From Ostrinia nubilalis (Eukaryota > Arthropoda > Insecta > Lepidoptera > Crambidae): a stretch of 64,000 nt of DNA. The stretch is from contig NC_087092.1 of the NCBI RefSeq assembly GCF_963855985.1, positions 4,092,001-4,156,000 on the forward strand. Reading direction: 5' to 3'. The notes beneath the pieces were generated by a model. It was not told the origin of the DNA. It did not search any database and saw nothing but the letters and a program-made list of their open reading frames with translations. This document shows, piece after piece, positions 55,858 to 64,000 of the stretch (within the stretch, counting starts at the first letter, position 1; every line of letters begins with the position of its first letter). A program made the translations under genes and the position numbers.

Positions 55858-56360
55858 AAAGATCATTGTCTAACAGATCTGTCGAAATAATGCTTTCTTC
55901 CTTATCGGAAAATACCTATAAGCAATATGATTCTTCTATAAGAAAATGGATTGATTATTGTAATTCACATAGTTATGATTATACAGCAGCGTCAGTACCG
56001 ATTGTAATACATTTTTTAACTCTAATGTTTGATTCTGGTGCCAAATATGGAACAATTAACAGCCATAAGTCGGCTCTATCCTTATTACTTGGAAATAATG
56101 TACTTAATGATGATCGAATCAAAAGATTCATGAAAGGAGTTTTCAGGTTAAGACCAACAAGACCGAAATATAACTTTACATGGAACCCAAACACCGTTTT
56201 AGAATATTTATCTCAAAAATGGCCTAATGAAGATCTTAACCTGGAAACTCTCTCAAAGAAGACTTTGACTCTGTTGGCCCTAGTAACTGCGCATCGAATG
56301 CAAACTTTTGCGTTAATTAAACTTGAAAATATTCTGAATAATAGTGCCCCTTTCCGATGA
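55854..56360 (+). pseudogene. DIRS tyrosine recombinase, C-terminal half missing
   Basis: It overlaps the end of the previous frame by 4 bases and starts at a TTG. About 165 codons hold the core-binding domain (SENTYKQYDSSIRKW, INSHKSALSLLL) and the first catalytic box, with the Arg of TAHRMQT. The frame then runs into unrelated sequence at about 56345, so the His-x-x-Arg box and the catalytic Tyr are gone. Without them no strand exchange is possible. Confidence 0.82.
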
Positions 56361-58240
56361 AACGACGAACTTTCTGGATCATGAAGTTCACATTTGATCT
56401 ATTGGTGCTGTTTGATCTGTCTGTAGGTGTGCAGTCAAAGGACATGGTTTCCTCTCGCGCAGCGCGGCAATATCGGTCAGTGAAGGGCGCCCGCGCAAAA
56501 GGGCCTATTCCGCAACGTGTTTTCCATATTTTCAGCTCACCTGTCACATTTACACCTCACCGTATTGCGTGCTGTGTGAGAGAGATGACAAAAAGCTAAA
56601 AATATTCACACTGGCTTACAGAATAGCACCGTAGGCGCAGCCAGCCGCACTGGCGTGCGTACTACCACCATTATCGATTCCGTGGTGCTACCATGACTAG
56701 TATTTCCATTTAATACCTATGATTATTACGTTTAATGGAAAATAGATTTATGAACTTGCAGACACTTTTAACTGGCAATATTTAGGGTTGGGTGCGCCGT
56801 TTTAAAGTGTCGACCAATTATTTGTGTTTATAGCACAAGCTCAAAATTTTTCTAGAATAGTTTAATCTGTTATTGAGTATAAAGTAGGTACATAAGAAAA
56901 AAGTAAATAAGAAAGTTGCATAATAAGTATTGAACGGGTCATTATTATTTAAGTTGCTTGTATTCAACCTTTATTATTTTATGTGTCTGCTATCACATAA
57001 TTCTTATATAGAACGTTCTATTTATAGGAGCGTTACATAAGTAATTTGTCTTATTTCTCAGTAGGTATTAATTAGTCGCAATGTAATGTGTACTATGTAA
57101 ATAACTGTAAATATTATTAAACTTAGAACGCACGTCGCAATTTCGTGCAAAAGATAAGCTTTAATATTAATTGTATTTAGTCTTTATGATTGAAGTTAAT
57201 TAGAATTGAATCACCGTCATTTAATGAGGAAAATGTATTTATTACCAAGTAAACAAGCAAGACTGTTACAGTAATGTTACAATTATATCCTGAGAACAAC
57301 CTCTAAGTCTGTCTACATGCGAACTTACGGGATGAGTGATTGAAAATACTCGTACATAGGAGGTAGAGTCGACTATATCAGTACATTCTTTCTAGTTAAT
57401 TGAAATATGCAACGGTCTCACTATGTTTGGAAAGCCGTAAAAAATAATGACAGGCCCTTGTCTGAGGACAATATAGTTAATCAGTATGTCGTCCACTTAT
57501 ATGGTGTTTCATAGAGTCGGCCAAGAAACATCGGCACTCCTAAGGTTGACGTGTTCAGTGCATATTACTCACGTTTTAAATTGCTGCAGGACAGTAAATG
57601 ATAATTTACTACACCTAATGTCAACAATTATTACCAGTTAACGGCCGGCCGATTTATAACAGAATAGGTTCCTAACCGTTGCCGCAACTAAATAAACTAC
57701 CAATGTAGGTCAGCTATTCGACAGTCTATAGACCCCATAGCACTAGAACACAACTTGTGCAATAACAAGTATTTAAGATGTTTAAGAAAAAATTATATAT
57801 GTTCGGTTTGTGAGTAGCGATTGCACAAGTAGACAGCACTCGCGCAGGTGATGGCCAAGGAGCGCATTCGCGGGCAGAGGTGAACGCACGACATTCGCGG
57901 TGAACTTGACTCGGATTTACCTTTGCTTTGTTCACTACAAACATTACCGCAACGTTGCATAATGCTCGCCTCGTTATTCAATACGTACGATAATACCCAT
58001 AATATGCCCTAATGTCTTAAACCGATTCCGGCCGCCTGTGTTGTAAGCTCATGCCAATTCGCTCACGAATAAAATGTTATCTGGGTTCCACAATATCAAA
58101 CGCTTCCTGTTTGTGTCGAAACGAGCGCATTACGAAATTGTACCCTTCCAATATTCCGCAGTAATCGGCGCGTCAATGCGATTCCAGGGTACGGACCGTG
58201 AACCCGTCGCGCGCGCATCTGTTTACTCGCGTCGGATGAT
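56361..58240. other. No recognised feature
   Basis: The first ~330 bases (to 56690) are GC-richer and could be a further repeat or host sequence at the DIRS break. Nothing coding is supported between here and the promoter at 58251. Confidence 0.4.
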
Positions 58241-58250
58241 CCGAGGCCGG

Positions 58251-58258
58251 TATATAAG
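58251..58258 (+). promoter_or_regulatory. TATA box of the small secreted-protein gene
   Basis: TATATAAG lies 125 bases before the start codon in a GC-rich context. Transcription would begin about 30 bases on, near 58280, leaving a leader of about 95 bases with no upstream ATG. Confidence 0.75.
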
Positions 58259-58375
58259 CCGGCGGCCTGAACACCCGGCACCATTCGCGATTAACCGCCA
58301 CCGCCGCGAGCTTCCGCAGAACGAGGCCAGACTGACCGCGAACTGATTGGCACAATTGCTCCCAACCCTTCCGCG

Positions 58376-58666
58376 ATGGCTTCCCCGCGCCTGGTGCTCG
58401 CCGTGCTGCTCGTGACGCTTCTAGCCTGCGAGGCCGCGCCGTTCTTCGACGCCATCTACGACGCCATCAACGGCAACGGCCGCCGCTCCTATGGCTACGG
58501 CAACTACGACTACAGCGGCTACAACGGCTACTATCCAAGCTACAACGCGCCCAAGCACGTCGACCGCGCGCCGCGCCAGGGGAAGACCTACAAGGAGATC
58601 TGCAGGGTGCACTTCCCCGACTCCGTGGCCGTGCCCGGCGCCGGCGGCATCGTGTGCCCCTACTGA
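58376..58666 (+). CDS. Small secreted Tyr/Gly-rich protein, single exon
   Basis: 96 residues. The N-terminus is a clear signal peptide (LVLAVLLVTLLACEA, cut likely before APFF). The mature part has an acidic/aromatic start (FFDAIYDAINGNG), a Tyr/Gly/Asn-rich middle (SYGYGNYDYSGYNGYY) and a C-terminal section with two cysteines (EICRVHFPD...GGIVCPY) that could form one disulfide. I do not recognise the family. A basic site (RAPRQGK) in the middle could allow processing. Third codon positions are almost all G or C, in sharp contrast to the AT-rich surroundings, and TATA box and AATAAA frame the gene, so it is very likely real and strongly expressed in some tissue. Cuticle, silk-like, antimicrobial or peptide-hormone roles are all open. 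Confidence 0.85.
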   Translation: MASPRLVLAVLLVTLLACEAAPFFDAIYDAINGNGRRSYGYGNYDYSGYNGYYPSYNAPKHVDRAPRQGKTYKEICRVHFPDSVAVPGAGGIVCPY

Positions 58667-58875
58667 GGGTCGGATCGCGTGTTCTACGCCGTGGAGCGCC
58701 TGCTCCGACGCCGCAACATTATGAGGATGGGCTGATTCATACGTCCTGTGCAACACGATCGAAGCTTCTTTAACATGACACAGTTTGCCTGGTGTCAGTT
58801 ACAAAAGAGGTCACCATGTCAAGCCCATCTAGCACCAAACGTCTATTGTTGTTAATGCAAAGTATTAGTGATGTA

Positions 58876-58881
58876 AATAAA
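58876..58881 (+). terminator. PolyA signal of the small secreted-protein gene
   Basis: AATAAA, 210 bases after the stop codon, in an AT-rich context. Confidence 0.65.
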
Positions 58882-59865
58882 GTAGAATCAGTAGATCTTC
58901 CTCTCATCTTAGTTCTGTGAGAGTAATGTTATGTGGACTCTCTGTTGCTTTAGTGTTCTGGTTGACTTTAGCCGATGTGTGATACAAAGTTTATCTCGGT
59001 GTGATAACCTTGTGATAATATATTCGTGTGTAATATACTATAATAGTTAATCGCTCTAGTTTCTCTGAATGTATCGCCGGATGAACAGTGCATAGAACAC
59101 GCGATGTTACTTTGTGAATATAATGTTGGATTATTCATAATTGGCTTATTGTACTTAGAAAAAATCCAAATTGGGTTAAAAATTCTGCCAATCATTCCTA
59201 CTGCCAAAGGTAATGTTTACATGGATAGTGTTCGCCTATGTGTAAGAAAAAAATACTACAGTTAGTATGCATGTTCGTTTGTAAATATTATTATGTAGTA
59301 AATAAATTATTTCCCTCATAAATTTTTGTATTAATTTGCCTGATTTCGATACGATGTAAGATTTACGAGTAATTATAATAATACCTACACGGTGTATTGT
59401 TATTCAAAGCTTTGTAATCACATTATGAAAAACTTTGATTAGCTACAAAATACATCACAATACAATCACATTTTCATCATGGTAATAATAATTAATTTAG
59501 TCTGTAGTAACTAATGAGCTAATACAGAGTTTTCTTAAATAATAAGTTATATTATTATTGATGCAGTATTTGTAAACTTAAAGTGCGTAAACTTCAATAG
59601 AAGGTTTCCGCAGTTATAGGCAAATCAAAATTTACTCTATGGCTATCTCAATAAGGTTTATGTAAATGAGAGGTGATAGTTACCCTAGACGAGTTTAGTG
59701 CAGTGAACATCACCATAAACATTTTACGATCCCGTTCATTTCACGGGGTTAGTGATAAAACACCTTTTCTGACGATCTACTGGCAATAAATAATCTCCGT
59801 GTTTACTTATTACAACACATTTTTTATGCAAATCACAACAATATTATGATTATATTGGTTGTTAA
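58882..59865. other. No recognised feature
   Basis: AT-rich intergenic sequence without supported gene or full repeat. Confidence 0.4.
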
Positions 59866-59986
59866 CATCTATACTTATAATAAATCTGTAGAGAGGTCAA
59901 TTCTGTACATGAAATATATTTTCAAAATAACTATCAGGGGGTGATTAGTGATCGATACTGATGCCAAAAATGCAATCAGTAAATTT

Positions 59987-60031
<45 letters not shown>

Positions 60032-60523
60032 ATGTTCCTTATAGAAACAAAAACTACTCGACGGATTTTAACGAAACTTGGTACAATTATTTTTCATACT
60101 CCTGGGCAGGTTATAGGATACTTAGGAATTCCCACGGGAACGGGCATTAGCGGGAAAATCCTTTTGTATGAAAAATCTAAACCGCTTAAGTTAGACGCTT
60201 GAAATTTGGCAAGCAGGTACCTTAGTAAACTTAAAGCTTAGTTATAACAGGATATTGCAAAATTCCTACGGGAACGGGAATTAGCGAGAAAAAACATTTG
60301 TATGAAAAAATCTAAGCCACGTAAGATAGACGCTTGAAATTTGGCATGCAGGTACCTTAGTAAATTTAAAGCTTAGATACAACAGGATATTGCAAAATTC
60401 TCACGGGAACGAGAGTTAGCGGGAAAAAACATTTGTATGAAAAAATCTAAACCGCGTAAGATAGATGAAGAGGGTAAAACGGGATCCACGCGTACGAAGT
60501 CGCGGGCGGCCGCTAGTTTTTAA
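59866..60523 (-). mobile_element. Interspersed repeat with internal 135-bp tandem
   Basis: The right end (60475-60523) is the reverse complement of the 'gcggccgcccgcgacttcg' head at 19955. The left part has (GTCT)n at 59990-60030 and the 'ctgtagagaggtcaattctg' end. Between them, a unit starting 'aggata' and holding 'acgggaacgg' and 'caggtaccttagtaaa' occurs at 60115, 60249 and 60384, steps of 134 and 135 bases. No ORF. Confidence 0.75.
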
Positions 60524-61287
60524 TAAAAGAAATAATTAGGATTGGGATTTTATTTATTTATTTTATTTTACAATTTTTTGGAAAACTTACAGCTAAATGT
60601 TACGTTAGGTGATTTTTATGATTAAAGTAAGGCCAATTAAAAGTTTCCACCTTAGTTATACAATTAATAAATATTATTGCGGACAGAACGAATCAGAACT
60701 AAGTAAGTACATAACGTAGTTGTACTCGTATTAAAGTAAAAATATTAAAAATAAAAGAGGATTGGACATAAGCCCAATAGGTGTCCATGCCGATTCGAGG
60801 GATGGCAGTTGAATCCTCGTCGTGTGCTGCAACATTCTGGTGAACCCAAAGCATGTTTTAGTAATTTGGGAACTACGAGTATACACTTTATCATAATTAT
60901 ATAAAAAGGCACCCTGATCAGCTTAGTCTTGTTTGTGTCCATGAAACTGGTTTTCAATGAGGGAAAATACTACAGAACTGAAGGAAAAGCAATTACCTAT
61001 TAAATAAAAATCATACCCATATAAGTGTGCGCTGGATTCCCCCTCGTGTTTTGCTGTCAACATTTTATTGCAGATTGATATTTTATTATCAAGCGAGTCA
61101 GGTACATTCTGAATCCTAAACAGGTATTACCTTATTGATTACACGGGTATTATTATGTCAATCATCATATCCTCCATTGTGTGGGATGTAACAACTAAGG
61201 TCAGAGATACTGGATGAACCACCATACGTGACGGGACGCGACTTCGCACGGGATCATATTTCTTCAGGCAATCGGATTGATTTAAGA

Positions 61288-61346
61288 CTGCATCATCATC
61301 ATTTCAGCCATAAGACGTCCACTGCTGAACATAGACCTCCCTCAAT
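61288..61346 (-). mobile_element. RTE-type LINE 3' end fragment
   Basis: On the + strand 'catcatcatcatttcagcca' and 'agacgtccactgctgaacat' are the reverse complement of the RTE 3' tail with its (ATG)n end. Nothing of the coding part remains. 60524-61287 shows no other feature. Confidence 0.75.
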
Positions 61347-61522
61347 ATATTCCACATCGCTTGGTCGCATCGCAAGACCTCAAATTCCATCAGATTACTG
61401 TCTAGACTGGGCATAAATACACAACACACAGTGATTGTCAACGATGTGTGCCCTACCTGGGAGTGGAACTCAAAACCATTATAGGCGAGAGAGTCTCACT
61501 CTTCTACTACCTACTTGTCTTC

Positions 61523-61702
61523 CTTAACTTCGAACTCCTCCTATATTCTTCTGATTTATTTCATTGCGGGTCCAATGACAGTTTAACTTTCCCCCGGGAC
61601 CAACTTGACCTTCACTGGTTGGGTTTTTATTGGCGGTCTAGCTGTAGATCCTGGCTACTCAGGAGTTGCAGCGGTGAAAACGAGATGTGGGAATAGTCCC
61701 GT
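61523..61702 (+). mobile_element. R1-type LINE 3' UTR fragment, 11-bp target duplication
   Basis: It matches, in the other orientation, the 3' UTR of the LINE at 47423-48517 and ends in the same GGGAATAGTCCCG. TACTTGTCTTC on both sides (61512-61522 and 61703-61713) is the target duplication. Only about 180 bases of the element were copied. Confidence 0.85.
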
Positions 61703-61713
61703 TACTTGTCTTC

Positions 61714-63022
61714 TATAACTACTCTACTAACTCCTGCTACAGACGTAACTGAGTGTTACAACTTGTACCTATTTTATTAACATGAGCTTTGGGTTTGTTA
61801 ACCCAACACCATATTATGTGACATGCATAAAAATAATTTGAATTGATTATTTTTTACAAACAATTGCTACACGAGATGAATTCAAAAACATAATAATTAA
61901 AATTCCTAAGACCTTGCTTGTCAAAACAAAATATCGGTTTATTATGCGATATCTAGTCATAAATATTCAACAACAATGTAATTGTTTCAGGGATTTTTTA
62001 TACCTACTTATTTATTTGTGAACATCGGGTGATGAACCCGGTTATAAGGAAAACTGAGAATATAAATACGCACAAAAAAAAGTACCTACTTATTTAAAAG
62101 ATCTGTCACGGCAGTCCTATACGTTTACTCATGTAGCTCTTTGTATTTTTTTAAAATTTATTTTACAGGTTTGTTCCAGTGCCAAATACCTAAAATGTTT
62201 ACTTATTAACAAAAGATTCGGCAAATATTGTAACTCTCTTGTAAAAATTGCGATAACCCGACGTAACATACTACTATGGTGGATGGTGGTGTATAATTAC
62301 TATTATGGTGACACTGTGTGAGTTCTATGTGGGTGTCATTTTCTTTCAGAAGAAACCCTTCTCAAAAAGTAAAGATTAAAAAAATCAATATCTAAAAATC
62401 CATACAACTAACATTTAATTTTTATGTAAAATATTTGTAGTGGGAGTCATTCTGGAGGGGATTGTCAGACGACGTGGTTCAGTTATTATGCCTGAAGGTT
62501 AGCTGGCGTTGTTGATTGATTAACACATTACACGCTGAACGTATTCATAACCCTGTTAAGTCTTGTTACAATTTAAACGATTTATTGCTAACAGGCGATA
62601 TTCATAATTATTATTCTCGATGAGTCATAAAAGTACTTTCAACTTTTTCAAGTGGATATTTAAAAGCTCTATCACATAGGTAACCCTAATACTGATTTAG
62701 GTCAAAACGTAAGAATTTGCGTGAAAAGCAGCGGAAAAACCTAAGTCACCATTCAGCTACTTTTCAGTATTGGCAATAAAATTAAGGATAGACATAAGTA
62801 GGGTTAATCTTTAGTAAGTAATGAGGTTTAAATAAATTGAGGAAATTTGCTATTTTGAGGTAGAATAAGGTGGACTGCACATTGACGCAAATCATCAACT
62901 TAAACTCGATCATACTACAGTTATCGGATCATCTATGCTTTGACAACATACCATAGTATCGGAACTTTTACTTTCAGAGTGCTAGATACTAGAGCAGTCT
63001 ATAAATAGTTCTCAGGCTAACT
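61714..63022. other. No recognised feature
   Basis: AT-rich sequence with no supported gene, RNA or full repeat. Confidence 0.4.
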
Positions 63023-63542
63023 ACACTCGACAGCAAATAAATCGCACCACCCGCGACAAGCGCTTTCAAACGTATGCATCCCCACTTCACACCAATATTG
63101 ATACCATTCAAAAGCCTAGTTCTAAACTTCATTTCATTATAGGAAAGGTTTTTACCCCAAAAATGTTTCTTTAGAAGGATCCAGAGTCACTTCTTCAAAA
63201 AATAAATAGTTACGCTTGAGCCAACTTTTATGGCTATAAAACTGTTAAGTTGGGATTAATCGCTATCCATCTGTTAAAGAGGACACGTGTGATCATTATT
63301 TGGTTTTATAACCATAAAATTTGGTCTAATTGATCCCAGAGGTGAGCCCAAAGTGAGGTCTTTTTTCAAGTCACATTTATGGTATATGTTAATCATTTAT
63401 TAAGAAATTAAATGTGTTTTTCTTTAAGGATATTTATTGGGCTTTCAAATAACACCAATATTGTTGGGGCACCATTATTGTGTCAAAAGAAAATCTTTAA
63501 AGTTCGCGTCGCGGGTGGTGCGATTTATTTGCTGTCGAGTGT
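63023..63542. mobile_element. 520-bp element with 35-bp perfect inverted ends
   Basis: ACACTCGACAGCAAATAAAT starts the left end and its reverse complement closes the right end; the match runs 35 bp to '..caccacccgcgac' without a mismatch. 'caccaatattg' also recurs inward on both sides. No ORF and no evident target duplication. Confidence 0.82.
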
Positions 63543-63684
63543 ATTTATACTTGCACATAATGCCCAGCCTAGGCGCATTCTTCAAGTTGCAGCGCGGACC
63601 GAAAGAGAGAGAGAGAGACGAAATAGTGATCATTATTATACCTACGAGGAAGGCTACTACGAGATAATTATGGGATTACTAGTT

Positions 63685-63835
63685 TTGCCCGCAGCTTCAC
63701 CCGCGTAAAATTTGGTTTGTCACATATCGTCATAATATAGCCTTTAATATGTTATTCTGGGTTACAAACAATAATACTCTAAAGTTTCATCAAAATCCGT
63801 TCAGTAGTTTTTGCGTGAAAGAGTAACAAACATCC
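63685..63835 (+). mobile_element. Interspersed repeat, 'gcccgcagcttcacccgcg' copy
   Basis: It is the + strand relative of the repeat at 20905-21098, with 'tgttattctgggttacaaac' and 'aaaatccgttcagtagtttt' in the same order. From 63836 to the window end another short repeat begins ('gttggtgatagggcttgttc', 'acagcattgttgtgttccgg') and runs off the edge. Confidence 0.7.
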
Positions 63836-64000
63836 ATCCTCGGTTGGTGATAGGGCTTGTTCTAAGTCCGTCTGGCTAGCTACCACCATCTTACCTAAGT
63901 CTGTCGCCATAACAACAATGTTAACAGCATTGTTGTGTTCCGGCAGTTAGAGCCTACAGGTAAGATAGCCAGTTCCTCCGTGGTTGAGGATTCCGGGTGA

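Larger units (their letters stand above)
52310..56355 (+). mobile_element. DIRS-type retrotransposon, broken and 3'-truncated
   Basis: Order of parts: GC-richer leader, gag-like ORF1 with an intron (52542-53961), reverse transcriptase and RNase H (about 53940-55857) and the start of a tyrosine recombinase (55854-56360). This order is that of DIRS elements, which integrate by recombination and have no integrase. A stop codon, a frameshift and loss of most of the recombinase make it inactive. The terminal repeats were not identified; both outer borders are approximate. Confidence 0.85.

Noticed and set aside
58421..58756. 111-codon minus-strand frame opposite the small secreted-protein gene
   Set aside because: Shadow caused by the GC-rich third positions; Val/Ala/Gly-rich and without a start context or signal.

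Overview
The window is a piece of a moth or butterfly (Lepidoptera) nuclear genome. The signs are AT-rich introns with canonical GT/AG borders, GC-rich coding exons, tRNA-derived SINEs and short repeats of lepidopteran type (the 'cttcgcccgcg' family with (GACA)n tails), many RTE 3' ends, and LINEs of R4/Dong, CR1/Jockey and R1 type. No bacterial-style operon is present.

The left 27 kb is gene-dense, with three split genes in a row on the + strand. (1) A NOX4-like NADPH oxidase, whose first exon(s) were not found: ten exons from 4742 to 12764, ending in the CCGP box and the family's C-terminal end. (2) Sec20/BNIP1, an ER-Golgi SNARE: five exons, 13617-17383, 246 aa. (3) A UDP-glycosyltransferase: four exons, 17715-26600, 532 aa. 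All exon phases within these three models join. Their introns hold many mobile elements: SINEs, an 800-bp foldback element inside a SINE, an hAT-type element with an 8-bp target duplication, a Mutator-like element with a 9-bp target duplication, and several MITEs.

From 26.6 to 58 kb I see no host gene. This part is made of mobile elements: a 2-kb element with 33-bp inverted ends (31.9-33.8 kb); a Dong/R4-type LINE with a long intact reading frame, flanked on both sides by (TAA)n (35.1-37.7 kb); a frameshifted CR1/Jockey-type LINE on the minus strand (37.7-41.9 kb); a diverged tandem array (42.6-43.2 kb); RTE tails (45.8-46.5 and 50.9-51.2 kb); a second Mutator-like copy that carries an R1-type LINE with a 14-bp target duplication (46.8-49.3 kb); and a broken DIRS-type tyrosine-recombinase retrotransposon with a probable intron in its first ORF (52.3-56.4 kb).

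At 58.38 kb there is a compact single-exon gene for a secreted 96-aa Tyr/Gly-rich protein of unknown function, with a TATA box and a polyA signal. The remainder to 64 kb holds repeats, including a three-unit tandem inside an interspersed element, a second 5'-truncated copy of the R1-type LINE, and an inverted-repeat element with 35-bp ends.

The host genes do not form an obvious pathway. NOX4-like (H2O2 production), UGT (conjugation) and Sec20 (membrane traffic) are simply neighbours. The best candidates for something undescribed are the in-frame 138-bp tandem repeat of the FAD-binding exon in the oxidase, the Mutator-like family with alternating subterminal motifs, and the 800-bp foldback that sits in a SINE with no target duplication.
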